NCBI RefSeq assembly: GCF_017874355.1 | Contig: NZ_JAGGLI010000030.1 | Location: 1-37,346, forward strand | From: Acetoanaerobium pronyense | GTDB lineage: Bacteria > Bacillota > Clostridia > Peptostreptococcales > Filifactoraceae | Reading direction: 5' to 3' | DNA length: 37,346 nucleotides | Part shown: piece by piece, positions 24,106-31,670 of the stretch | Layout: every line of letters begins with the position of its first letter | Numbering within the stretch: position 1 is the stretch's first letter | Position numbers and translations under genes: made by a program | Notes under the pieces: generated by a model | Told to the model about the DNA's origin: nothing | Databases searched by the model: none | Seen by the model: the letters and a program-made list of their open reading frames with translations, nothing else

Positions 24106-25089
24106 TTAAATAGCAGAATTAAGTTTTTTAGAATTTTCCTGCATTATATTTTTATATACAGCTAGTACAGTACTTTTTTTGTAATCATCAAAAGTATGGA
24201 TATATATTTTTGAGGTCGTTCTTTCTTCTGAATGTCCAAGAGCTAAAGATATATCATGTAAGCTCACTCTATTTTCATTTGCAATACTAGCAAATGAATG
24301 TCTAAGATCATGAAAACGTATATGAGGGAGACTATGTTTCTCCAAAGTCTCTTTTAGGCAGTTACTAATATAATTTGGCCTAAACTCTTTTCCACAATCC
24401 CACTGCATAACATACTCAAATTCTACTCCTGTTTTTAAAGTTATTTCTTTCTGTCTTATGTATTCACGTTTTAATTTAAATAAAATAAAATCAGGAAGGT
24501 ATATTTTTCTTACAGCGGATTTACTCTTTGGAGAATCCTTTTGAATTATATTGCAACCAACTACTGTTTTTGTATCTTTAATTTGAATATATCTTTGGTC
24601 AAAAAATACATTTTTCCACTTTAACCCTGCAACTTCACCACGACGTAATCCTAAGAAGCCAGCAAGGCAAACTGGAATATCAATTTTCATTCCATCAAGG
24701 ATATCTAAAAGATTAAAAATTTTGTCAGCCGTATAGATGGAATATACCATAACCTTATCATCTACAGGCTTCATGACTTTTTTCATAGGATTCTTTTTAA
24801 TCACATCCAGTTGCTTCATTTTTTTAAAAGCTTGGTTAAGCAATCCATAATGTTTTGAGGCAGTGTGTCTTGTTAAATTTTTTCCTCTATATTTTTTGTG
24901 CAGTATATGCTCGAAATATTCCTCTAAATCAATTGATGTAATATCTTTGATTTTTACGTTATGAAAGTAGGGGATGAAATGATTGTATAGGATATTTTTA
25001 TAACCATATACAGTACTTTCAGCACACTCTACATTTTTAATCCTTAACCAATAATCAAAGAAGTCCACAGCATAAATAAATTTTCTCAA
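24106..25089 (-). CDS. int: Tyrosine recombinase / integrase of the element
   Basis: A 327-residue protein starting TTG at 25089 (AGGGGTG upstream). A SAM-like core-binding domain (about 5-95) is followed by the catalytic domain with R149 or R150 (GLRRGE), H260-x-x-R263 (HDLRHSF), H286 (LGHSEERTTSK) and nucleophile Y296 (KIYIHTF). All key residues are present. The protein is shorter than Tn916/Tn1549 Int and appears to lack the N-terminal arm-binding domain. It is the last element gene before the tmRNA gene, 330 bases away, with its 5' end toward ssrA. A TATAAT at 25121-25116 could start its transcript. No excisionase gene is recognised beside it. Confidence 0.92.
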   Translation of the reverse strand: MRKFIYAVDFFDYWLRIKNVECAESTVYGYKNILYNHFIPYFHNVKIKDITSIDLEEYFEHILHKKYRGKNLTRHTASKHYGLLNQAFKKMKQLDVIKKNPMKKVMKPVDDKVMVYSIYTADKIFNLLDILDGMKIDIPVCLAGFLGLRRGEVAGLKWKNVFFDQRYIQIKDTKTVVGCNIIQKDSPKSKSAVRKIYLPDFILFKLKREYIRQKEITLKTGVEFEYVMQWDCGKEFRPNYISNCLKETLEKHSLPHIRFHDLRHSFASIANENRVSLHDISLALGHSEERTTSKIYIHTFDDYKKSTVLAVYKNIMQENSKKLNSAI

Positions 25090-25131
25090 TAAAAAACACC
25101 CCTGTTTGTAGTTTTATTATATTGATACCAC

Positions 25132-25145
25132 AAAAAAGCGCTTTT
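25132..25145. terminator. Weak bidirectional terminator between the structured RNA and integrase
   Basis: AAAAGCGCTTTT (25134-25145) is a 6-base self-complementary stem, flanked by A-runs and T-runs, so U-tails follow on both strands. It is the first terminator-like site after ssrA and the structured RNA on the minus strand. The following 25146-25190 is very T- and A-rich and resembles an insertion target of Tn916-type elements. Confidence 0.4.
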
Positions 25146-25219
25146 GTTTTTTTATAACAAAAATTTTTTAAAAAAGAAAAATAATTGGCGATAACTGGTA
25201 ATTATCCATAAATCAAATA

Positions 25220-25402
25220 TAGCGACCAATATTACTGATTGATGTATCCCGTAATATCGTCCGAAATAACAGATTTCCTCCTGGTTCTCAGGAAGCTGTC
25301 CCTTGACATCACGTTAGCCAGACAGAAGTATCATTATATAACAACACCGTCTTGGCATGTATGCTTACCACAGCATACTTACATCAGTAATATTAATCGC
25401 TA
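25220..25402 (-). ncRNA. Candidate structured noncoding RNA immediately downstream of ssrA
   Basis: On the minus strand this stretch folds almost completely. A closing helix of 18 pairs joins 25385-25402 to 25220-25237. Inside are hairpin A (25359-25365 with 25372-25378, 7 perfect pairs), hairpin B (25347-25356 with 25317-25325, 9 pairs, one bulge), helix C (25305-25313 with 25250-25261, 9 pairs, 3-base bulge) and, within C, hairpin D (25289-25295 with 25277-25283, plus ACAG/CTGT below it). The G-U pairs in the closing helix, B, C and D would be A-C mismatches on the plus strand, so the minus strand is the RNA. No ORF fills it, and G+C is above the surroundings. I cannot name the family; 6S and raiA RNAs are of similar size and should be compared first. 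Confidence 0.7.
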
Positions 25403-25418
25403 TCTTGAATAAATTAAT

Positions 25419-25443
25419 TGGTGGAGATGAGGAGAATCGAACT
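25419..25443. other. Candidate element attachment site at the ssrA 3' end
   Basis: The 3' end of ssrA (T-arm and acceptor strand) lies at the inferred right side of the element, with the integrase gene starting 330 bases away. Integrases often recombine in this segment and restore it. The matching direct repeat at the left end is outside the window, so this is not proven. The AT-rich tract at 25146-25190 is an alternative end. Confidence 0.35.
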
Positions 25444-25773
25444 CCTGTCCGAGATCCATTCACTAGAAGCTTCTACGAGTGTATTATCTGAATTTGAATT
25501 TCGCCTTCTGGACGCCCCAGATACTAAGCTTCCGATTGGCTACATCTGAATTATTCTACTTTAGGTCCAGATATCCCCAAAGCAGGTCCCTACTAGTTGA
25601 CGTTTTCATCCAAGGCGTAGGTTACTCGGTGAAAACGAGCTGCGACTTAGGCAGCTAAAGCGTAATTATCGTTTGCGTTTAATTTAAGGTTCCCCACAGT
25701 TTTACGTGATGAAGAGGAGTTACACGACTCGCTACCTATAGCTTCAAAACCTCGTCGAGACCATTACATCCCC
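25419..25773 (-). ncRNA. ssrA: tmRNA (ssrA)
   Basis: A 355-base transfer-messenger RNA. The 5' end GGGGATG (25773-25767) pairs with CATCTCC near the 3' end to form the 7-base acceptor stem (one G-U), and CCA is encoded (25421-25419). The T-arm GGTTCGATTC type sequence is present. The tag reading frame (25676-25647) begins at GCA and reads ANDNYALAA then TAA, preceded as usual by an A-rich stretch, giving (A)ANDNYALAA on tagged proteins. It rescues stalled ribosomes with SmpB (not in the window). No terminator directly follows the CCA; the structured RNA begins 16 bases later. The 3' end is a known favourite target for integrases. Confidence 0.97.
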
Positions 25774-25788
25774 GAGTTTTATATAGTT

Positions 25789-25817
25789 ATTATAACATAA
25801 AATGATTGTTTTGTGAA
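25789..25817 (-). promoter_or_regulatory. ssrA promoter
   Basis: On the minus strand TTCACA (25817-25812), 17 bases, then TATAAT (25794-25789) with an extended TGT before it. The start would be a few bases before the mature 5' end, consistent with RNase P trimming. Confidence 0.75.
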
Positions 25818-25961
25818 CAAAGACAAAATACGAACTATTTTTATGTTAAACGCCTAAAAGGTTAAGAATAATAGAAACTTTATTTATATATTTTTAGAAA
25901 GCATTAGATTTTTTTGTTTTTTTTTGATATATTATAGAAAAGAAGAGTATGGGGTGATTTT

Positions 25962-27152
25962 GTGTCTAAAGATGAATCTAATGTTTTATATCCTCCTTCT
26001 AAGATTGGAATAGTGGGTGGGGGACAGCTTGGTAAATTAATGGCTTTTGAAGCCAAAAAAATGGGATATCATTTGACTATACTAGATCCTACATATAATT
26101 GTCCTGCGGGTCAGGTTTCGGATGAGCAAATAACAGCCTCATTTGCAGATAAGGATTCTATTAGAAAGCTTGCTAAGGAGACAGATGTAATTACCTTTGA
26201 GTTTGAACATATAAATGCAGATATATTAAAAGAGCTAGAAGATGAGGGATATAGGGTTTATCCTTCTGGACATACTTTAAAAAAGATTCAAAATAAATAT
26301 ATTCAAAAGAAACTACTCTTTGATAAAGGAGTAAAGGTTCCTAATCTAAAAAAAGTGAACTCAAAATTAGATATAATAAATACATTTGAAGATTTTGGAG
26401 ACGAGCTGATACTAAAGACTTGCACAGGCGGATATGATGGAAAAGGAAATATAGTAATAAAAAACAAAGCTAAGCTTGATGAAATCATAGATGAACTGAG
26501 TGACGATTCTATAAAGGAGCATTTTTTTGCAGAGAAGCTTGTAGATTTTGAAAAGGAACTTTCTATAATTGCTTCAAGGGATTTGATGGGAAATGTAAGC
26601 TTTTACCCAATAGCTGAAAACACTCATAAAGACAGCATACTAACCCTTACAGTTGCTCCTGCTGATATATCATCTTTGGTTGAGGAAAAAGCAATAAATA
26701 CAGCAAAAGAGGTAATGGATATACTTGATGATGTTGGAGTATTTTGTATTGAGATGTTTTTAGGAAAAGACCATGAAATATATGTAAATGAAATTGCGCC
26801 AAGGCCACATAACTCAGGACACTATACATATGAGGCATGCATTACATCACAATTTGAACAGCTTATCAGAATAATAACGGGAATGCCTCTTGGCTCTACC
26901 AATCTTTTATCCCCTTGCGCAATGACCAATATTTTAGGGACAGATGAAGTAATAGGGCAATATAGCGTCAAAGGGATGGAAGATATATTAAAAGAAAAGA
27001 ATGCGTATATTCACCTTTATGGAAAATTTAGTACTGGAAAAAACAAAAAAATTGGTCATATTACTGTCTTAGATGATAATCTGAAAGAGGCTTCAAAAAA
27101 AGCACTGGAAGCTATAAATAATTTAAAAATAATAAGTATAAAAAAATCATAA
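25962..27152 (+). CDS. purK: N5-carboxyaminoimidazole ribonucleotide synthase
   Basis: A 396-residue protein starting GTG at 25962 (GGGGTGA upstream). It is an ATP-grasp enzyme that converts AIR, bicarbonate and ATP into N5-CAIR in purine synthesis. The N-terminal PurK signature IGIVGGGQLGKLMAFEAKKMGY is near 12-33. DVITFEFEHIN, the ATP-grasp segment ELILKTCTGGYDGKGN (about 146-161), and EIAPRPHNSGHYTYEAC (about 276-292) are all typical. Length is normal. It is followed 36 bases later by purE, the enzyme using its product, so the two form a short operon. Other pur genes are not in the window. Confidence 0.95.
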   Translation: MSKDESNVLYPPSKIGIVGGGQLGKLMAFEAKKMGYHLTILDPTYNCPAGQVSDEQITASFADKDSIRKLAKETDVITFEFEHINADILKELEDEGYRVYPSGHTLKKIQNKYIQKKLLFDKGVKVPNLKKVNSKLDIINTFEDFGDELILKTCTGGYDGKGNIVIKNKAKLDEIIDELSDDSIKEHFFAEKLVDFEKELSIIASRDLMGNVSFYPIAENTHKDSILTLTVAPADISSLVEEKAINTAKEVMDILDDVGVFCIEMFLGKDHEIYVNEIAPRPHNSGHYTYEACITSQFEQLIRIITGMPLGSTNLLSPCAMTNILGTDEVIGQYSVKGMEDILKEKNAYIHLYGKFSTGKNKKIGHITVLDDNLKEASKKALEAINNLKIISIKKS

Positions 27153-27188
27153 CATGAATTAGTTGATGACTTTATTAAGGAGGTTATT

Positions 27189-27587
27189 ATGCCGAAAGTT
27201 GGAATTATAATGGGAAGCGACTCTGATTATCCTGTTATGGAAGGTGCAAAAAAAGCTCTTGAAGATATTGGTATAGGCTATGAGGTGCATATTGTATCTG
27301 CCCATAGGACTCCAGAAAAAATGTTCGATTATGCAAAAAATGCAAAGGATAGAGGGATAGAGGTAATAATTGCAGGAGCTGGAGGCTCGGCACATCTTCC
27401 GGGTATGGTGGCAGCGCTTACATGTATTCCTGTGATTGGGGTTCCTGTAAAAACAAAAAATCTTGATGGTCTTGATTCTCTTTTATCTATAGTCCAGATG
27501 CCTAGCGGTATCCCTGTTGCAACAGTGCCTATTAATGGAGGGTATACAGCAGGAGAGGTAGCAGGAAAGATAATACTAAATAAATAA
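27189..27587 (+). CDS. purE: N5-carboxyaminoimidazole ribonucleotide mutase
   Basis: A 132-residue class I PurE. It moves the carboxyl group of N5-CAIR to C4 to give CAIR. Signature parts are visible: [14 protein letters not shown] near 3-16, [13 protein letters not shown] near 37-49 with the catalytic His, and [17 protein letters not shown] near 62-78. At 132 residues it is shorter than many PurE proteins but keeps all conserved blocks. AAGGAGG lies 7 bases before ATG. It is translated after purK in the same operon and is followed by a strong terminator. Confidence 0.95.
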   Translation: MPKVGIIMGSDSDYPVMEGAKKALEDIGIGYEVHIVSAHRTPEKMFDYAKNAKDRGIEVIIAGAGGSAHLPGMVAALTCIPVIGVPVKTKNLDGLDSLLSIVQMPSGIPVATVPINGGYTAGEVAGKIILNK

Positions 27588-27589
27588 AA

Positions 27590-27648
27590 AATCCTAGAGT
27601 ATTTTGTCTATATTAAATATATAGTATAAAACACTCTAGGATTTTTTT
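27590..27648. terminator. Bidirectional terminator between purE and the pgeF-like gene
   Basis: AATCCTAGAGT (27590-27600) and ACTCTAGGATT (27633-27643) are perfect 11-base arms, with T after the stem on plus and A-run before it (T on minus). It serves the convergent genes purE and pgeF. Confidence 0.85.
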
Positions 27649-27662
27649 AGTTTTAAATTCAT

Positions 27663-28433
27663 TTACATCTCAGAGATAAGAGACATTCTTCCTGAGCATT
27701 CCTTGTCTCTTCTATATGAATGAAATCTAGGGTCTGAAAATGTAGATATATCACTTACGAAAATATTTTCTAAGGGAATACCGTTTCTTAGAGCCATTTT
27801 TTTATTTATTTCTTTTATGTCAATATGAAACTTATTTCCTTTTGTATACGATACCTCTTTAAAAAAATCAAAACCTTCTTTGAATATATCAGCAACATCT
27901 TTATCCACTTCAAAATCATCAATGCCTATGGAAGGCCAAATAAAGCAATAGATATCAGCAGGGTCTGAAAGGTATTCCTGCTTCATAAGCCTTATTCCCT
28001 CTTCGATAATCTTAAGAGTAGTGCCTTTCCAACCTGAATGTATAGAGGCTAGTATATTTTTCTTTTGGTCAAATAAAGTTATGGGAGTGCAATCTGCATA
28101 TTGGGTAACTAAAGTAATATCTTTAATATCTGTAATCAAACCATCTGTATCTTTAAATCTTTTGCCAAGAGTAAAGTTTTCTCCATCATCAAGAGTTTTT
28201 ATGGTTTCAATTTTTTTGCCATGAACCTGCATTGTAAAAAATGTTTCCTTGGACTTACAGCTTGAAATTTTTTTTGCTCTTTGGTAGTTTGCTTTTAGAG
28301 TATCTATATTGTTATCTTCAGTCAAAATCATATTGTCTGTAGATGTTGTAAAGCAGTGTTTTATTCCAAGAGCCAAGAGCTCTTCCCAAACTGCATATAG
28401 AGAGGCTCCTTCTTTTAGAAGCTTCATAGACAT
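27663..28433 (-). CDS. pgeF: YfiH/PgeF-family (polyphenol oxidase / DUF152) protein
   Basis: A 256-residue protein of the YfiH/DUF152 family. The zinc site is H71 (MQVHG), C115 (ADCTP) and H132 (IHSGWKG), all present. The C-terminal SYRRDKECSGRMS block is typical. Characterised members act as purine nucleoside phosphorylases/adenosine deaminases, and the E. coli protein edits muropeptide precursors carrying L-Ser. The exact role here is not known. IWPSIG replaces the more common GPSIG. The gene is alone and converges on purKE. Confidence 0.85.
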   Translation of the reverse strand: MSMKLLKEGASLYAVWEELLALGIKHCFTTSTDNMILTEDNNIDTLKANYQRAKKISSCKSKETFFTMQVHGKKIETIKTLDDGENFTLGKRFKDTDGLITDIKDITLVTQYADCTPITLFDQKKNILASIHSGWKGTTLKIIEEGIRLMKQEYLSDPADIYCFIWPSIGIDDFEVDKDVADIFKEGFDFFKEVSYTKGNKFHIDIKEINKKMALRNGIPLENIFVSDISTFSDPRFHSYRRDKECSGRMSLISEM

Positions 28434-28576
28434 ATCATCACCACCTTAAAAGATTTTAAGGATATTATAGCATAAGAAAAAATATAATTAATTTCATAAA
28501 GGTTAAACCTGTTTTAAATTTAAAGAAAGAAAAAATGGATAATAATATAATGTAAACAATAAAGGAGGAAGTAGAG

Positions 28577-29515
28577 ATGATTGATTTTAAAGAGAGTTAC
28601 TTTAAGGGCTCAGATGATGTAAATATATACTATTATAGCTGGATTCCAAAGAAAAAACTAAAAGGGGTCATACAAATGGCTCATGGAATGTGTGAAAAGG
28701 GGATGAGATATGAAGAGACGGCTCTAAAGCTTGCAGGAGCTGGCTATGCAGTATATATCAATGATCATAGAGGACATGGGAAATCAGCATGGGAGGAATA
28801 CGGATATCTAGGGTCAGGGGATGTTTTTCTAAAAATGGTAAAGGATATGAAGACTCTTACGGATATCATCAAGGATGAGCACAAAGATGAAAAGTTATTT
28901 CTTTTGGGACATTCTATGGGTTCATTTCTTTCACTAAGGTATCTTGAAGTTTATGGAAAAAACTTAAATGGAATTATTTTTTCAGGAACAGGCGGCACTA
29001 ATAAAACAGGTAATACTATTTTATGCCTTGGAGCAAAGCTTTCTGTGGATATATTTGGTGAAAGAAGAAAAGCAATATATATAAACAAAATAACTAACAG
29101 AGTATTTAACAAAAGAATTGATAAGGTGATAAATGGTGCTGAGTGGCTTACTAGGGATAAAAAAGCGGCCCAGCTTTATTCGTCCTATGAAGATACAGGC
29201 TTTGTATTTACATCTTCGGCTTATCATTATTTGTTCAAGGGGATGAATGAAAATTTTCTAAAGTCAAATCTTAAGTCAATACCAAAGGATATACCTATAT
29301 ATCTATTTTCTGGGAGTGAAGATCCTGTAGGAGATTATGCAGAAGGGGTAAAGAAGATATACAACATGTATAAAGAGGAGCTGAAAATAGAGGATGTAAC
29401 TCTACGAATCTATGAAGGAGGTAGACATGAGATGCTCAATGAAATAAATAAAGATGAGGTTGTAGAGCATCTTATTAACTGGCTTGATGAAAAAACCTCT
29501 AATTTAGAAAAATAA
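28577..29515 (+). CDS. Alpha/beta hydrolase of the monoacylglycerol-lipase/lysophospholipase type
   Basis: A 312-residue hydrolase. The oxyanion region is QMAHGMCEKGMRYEETA (about 33-49), then YINDHRGHGKS (60-70), nucleophile S113 in GHSMGS, acid about D249 (SGSEDPVG) and H284 (GGRHEM). This set and length match serine aldehyde-free MGL/PldB-like lipases, acting on lysolipids or monoacylglycerols; the substrate cannot be read from sequence. AAAGGAGG lies 7 bases before ATG. No signal peptide. It stands alone, divergent from the pgeF-like gene. Confidence 0.85.
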   Translation: MIDFKESYFKGSDDVNIYYYSWIPKKKLKGVIQMAHGMCEKGMRYEETALKLAGAGYAVYINDHRGHGKSAWEEYGYLGSGDVFLKMVKDMKTLTDIIKDEHKDEKLFLLGHSMGSFLSLRYLEVYGKNLNGIIFSGTGGTNKTGNTILCLGAKLSVDIFGERRKAIYINKITNRVFNKRIDKVINGAEWLTRDKKAAQLYSSYEDTGFVFTSSAYHYLFKGMNENFLKSNLKSIPKDIPIYLFSGSEDPVGDYAEGVKKIYNMYKEELKIEDVTLRIYEGGRHEMLNEINKDEVVEHLINWLDEKTSNLEK

Positions 29516-29621
29516 AATGTTAGTAATCTCTATGTATGGATAAATATTAAGTAGAGCTATGTAATGATAAGTTGATTTTGAAACACTATACTTAATATAT
29601 TTCAAGAGGAGAGAATTTAAA

Positions 29622-30095
29622 ATGGTAACTATTGACATTCCAGGAAAAGGTAAGATGAAAATTGAAAATGTTGTTTTAGATTTCAATGGAACTATTGCTC
29701 ATGACGGAACTTTAAAGGATGGAATAGAAGAAAAAATCGAAAAGCTCAATGATATGGATATTAAGGTTTATATACTTACAGCTGATACTTATAATCAAGC
29801 AAAAAAGCAGTGTGAGGGACTTCCTGTTACTCTTGAAATATTTGATGGGGAAAATGCTGCTCTTAGCAAGAGAGAGATTGTAAATAAGATAGACTCAGAT
29901 GTGACTATGACAATAGGAAATGGAAATAATGATGTAGAGATGTTTGAAGAAAGCGCACTTTCTGTAGCTGTAATTGGAGACGAAGGGTGTGCAGTTAAGG
30001 CGATTTTTTCTGCAGATATAATAACAAAGGACATAAATGATGCAATAGACCTTATCCTAAATCCACAAAGAATAAAGGCTACTTTAAGGATGTAG
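29622..30095 (+). CDS. HAD-superfamily protein of the soluble P-type-ATPase-like kind
   Basis: A 157-residue protein with HAD motif I as DFNGT (20-24), motif II near ILTADT (51-56), and motif IV GNGNNDVEMF (99-108). It lacks the Asp at nucleophile+2 (Asn22 instead), as in P-type ATPases, where that place is not an acid. This type is annotated as soluble P-type ATPase or HAD hydrolase; no substrate is known. It begins with a short beta segment (VTIDIPGKG) before the HAD core. AGGAGAG precedes ATG. Confidence 0.75.
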   Translation: MVTIDIPGKGKMKIENVVLDFNGTIAHDGTLKDGIEEKIEKLNDMDIKVYILTADTYNQAKKQCEGLPVTLEIFDGENAALSKREIVNKIDSDVTMTIGNGNNDVEMFEESALSVAVIGDEGCAVKAIFSADIITKDINDAIDLILNPQRIKATLRM

Positions 30096-30110
30096 GTTTA
30101 AGTAAAATCA

Positions 30111-30146
30111 AAATCCCCTTAATGAGTTTCAGTTTTAAGGGGATTT
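30111..30146. terminator. Bidirectional terminator between the HAD gene and the hydrogenase operon
   Basis: AAATCCCCTTAA (30111-30122) and TTAAGGGGATTT (30135-30146) are perfect 12-base arms; T-runs follow on plus, and a T-rich stretch on minus. It ends the HAD transcript and, from the other side, the hydrogenase operon. Confidence 0.85.
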
Positions 30147-30213
30147 TTTACTGGAAAAAACTTCGGAAGTTATATTATTGAATTTAATATGATGGTTTAA
30201 GGGAGTTTACATT

Positions 30214-31656
30214 TTATCTATGAAGATTGATTTGCTCAAATGGAAATATTCTAGCTGCATCTTTGGAGGTTTTTTCTATAGCAGCTTCTGAATACTCTTT
30301 AAGTCTTTTCAAATCTGCTTTTCCATGATGCATTGTAACTGGACCTTTGATACAACCTCCTATACATGCCATTCCTTCAATAAAATTGTGATTGAGCCTC
30401 TTTACTGATGCAAGCTTTAAGGATTTATCACATTCATTGATTCCATCGCATTTTATAGGGTTAAACTCTGCTTCTAGCTCGCTGCTTTTAATATGATTTT
30501 CTATTGCTGATGTAAGTCCTCCAGTTGATGCAAAGTTTCGTCCATAGCTAGATGCATTGTTTAAAGGAGAAGACTCTAGGCTTGAAAGATCTATGTCCTG
30601 AGAATCAATCATAGCTGCCATTTCTTCAAATGTAAGCACGAAATCTACATTTTCAGATGCTTTATATCTATCCTTTTCAGATTTTTTTGCTATACAAGGA
30701 CCTATAAATACTACTGTAGCATTTTTGTCTATATTTTTTATGAGTCTTGCAGTAGCAATCATAGGGGAGACTGTTGTGGATATATTTTCTTCAAGTTTAG
30801 GATATTTGTAGTTTATATAGTTTACAAAAGCAGGGCAGCATGAGCTTGTAGTTAATATTCCATTTTTTGAGTTTTCTATGAATTCTTCAGTTTCTGCCTG
30901 AACTACAAGATCAGCTCCAAGAGCTACCTCTACCACATCTTTGAATCCTAATTTTTTAATCCCTGTGATTACTTGACCAAGGTCAACATAATTATATTGA
31001 GAGGCAAATGCAGGTGCAACTATTGCATAAAGGTTAGAATCTTTTTTTCTAAGAGAATCTATCACATCAACAATCTGAGATTTATCCTGTATTGCTCCAA
31101 ATGGACAGTGATAGACGCAGGCTCCGCACTGAATACATTTTTCATCATCTATCTCAGCCTTTTTATATTTTGTTATGGATATGGCATTTGTAGGACACAC
31201 TCTTTTGCAAGGTCTCATTACATCTGCTATGGCATCATAAGGACAGCTGCTTTGGCATTTACCGCATTCTATGCAGCTATTATAATCTATTACGGCCTTT
31301 CCATTTATCATAGAAATTGCTTTTACAGGGCAAGATTTCATGCACCTATGTGCTAGGCATCCTCTGCAGGTTTCTGTAACAACATAACGGTTTTCCAGAC
31401 ACTTGTCACAAGCAGAATCAAGTACTTCTACTATATTTTTTATTAACCTAGTACCTCCAAGGGCCATATGAACTCTTTCTTTAGTTATAGCTCTTTCATG
31501 ATATATACAGCATCTAAATCTAGGTTCGGGACCTGGATCTACAATTCTGTGTATTTTATTTATTGATTTTTCAAGGGTTCCTTCAAAAGCAAATCTAGCA
31601 ACCTCTTTAAGAACCTGATATTTGACAAGCTGTACTTCATTTTCAAACTGACGCAT
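30214..31656 (-). CDS. [FeFe]-hydrogenase, multi-ferredoxin, group B-like
   Basis: A 480-residue protein. Residues 80-190 carry several [4Fe-4S] motifs (CxGCLAHRCMKSCP, CIECGKCQSSCP, CKRVCP, CIQCGACVYHCP). The catalytic H-cluster domain follows with L1 SSCCPAF (Cys273/274), L2 GPCIAKKSE (Cys321) and L3 MACIGGC (Cys431, Cys435). All four H-cluster cysteines are kept, so an active H-cluster is plausible. TSCCPA rather than TSCCPG and the arrangement match the group B type, in which catalytic bias differs from group A. It is last in an operon with a PAS-type sensor and a SpoIIE-type phosphatase. Maturases HydE/F/G are not in the window. SD AGAGG, ATG 31656. Confidence 0.88.
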   Translation of the reverse strand: MRQFENEVQLVKYQVLKEVARFAFEGTLEKSINKIHRIVDPGPEPRFRCCIYHERAITKERVHMALGGTRLIKNIVEVLDSACDKCLENRYVVTETCRGCLAHRCMKSCPVKAISMINGKAVIDYNSCIECGKCQSSCPYDAIADVMRPCKRVCPTNAISITKYKKAEIDDEKCIQCGACVYHCPFGAIQDKSQIVDVIDSLRKKDSNLYAIVAPAFASQYNYVDLGQVITGIKKLGFKDVVEVALGADLVVQAETEEFIENSKNGILTTSSCCPAFVNYINYKYPKLEENISTTVSPMIATARLIKNIDKNATVVFIGPCIAKKSEKDRYKASENVDFVLTFEEMAAMIDSQDIDLSSLESSPLNNASSYGRNFASTGGLTSAIENHIKSSELEAEFNPIKCDGINECDKSLKLASVKRLNHNFIEGMACIGGCIKGPVTMHHGKADLKRLKEYSEAAIEKTSKDAARIFPFEQINLHR

Positions 31657-31670
31657 TTCATCGCCTCTTC

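Noticed and set aside
25220-25402. The structured RNA read on the plus strand
   Set aside because: Four to five pairs would be A-C mismatches on plus but are G-U on minus, so the plus strand is the weaker fold.
29584-29593. AACACTATAC before the HAD gene as another copy of the element motif
   Set aside because: Only the half-site matches, it is in the chromosome part and not symmetric; probably chance in AT-rich DNA.
30973-31356. A 127-codon plus-strand ORF with many cysteines
   Set aside because: It is the complement of the ferredoxin cluster region of the hydrogenase; no ribosome site and no family pattern.
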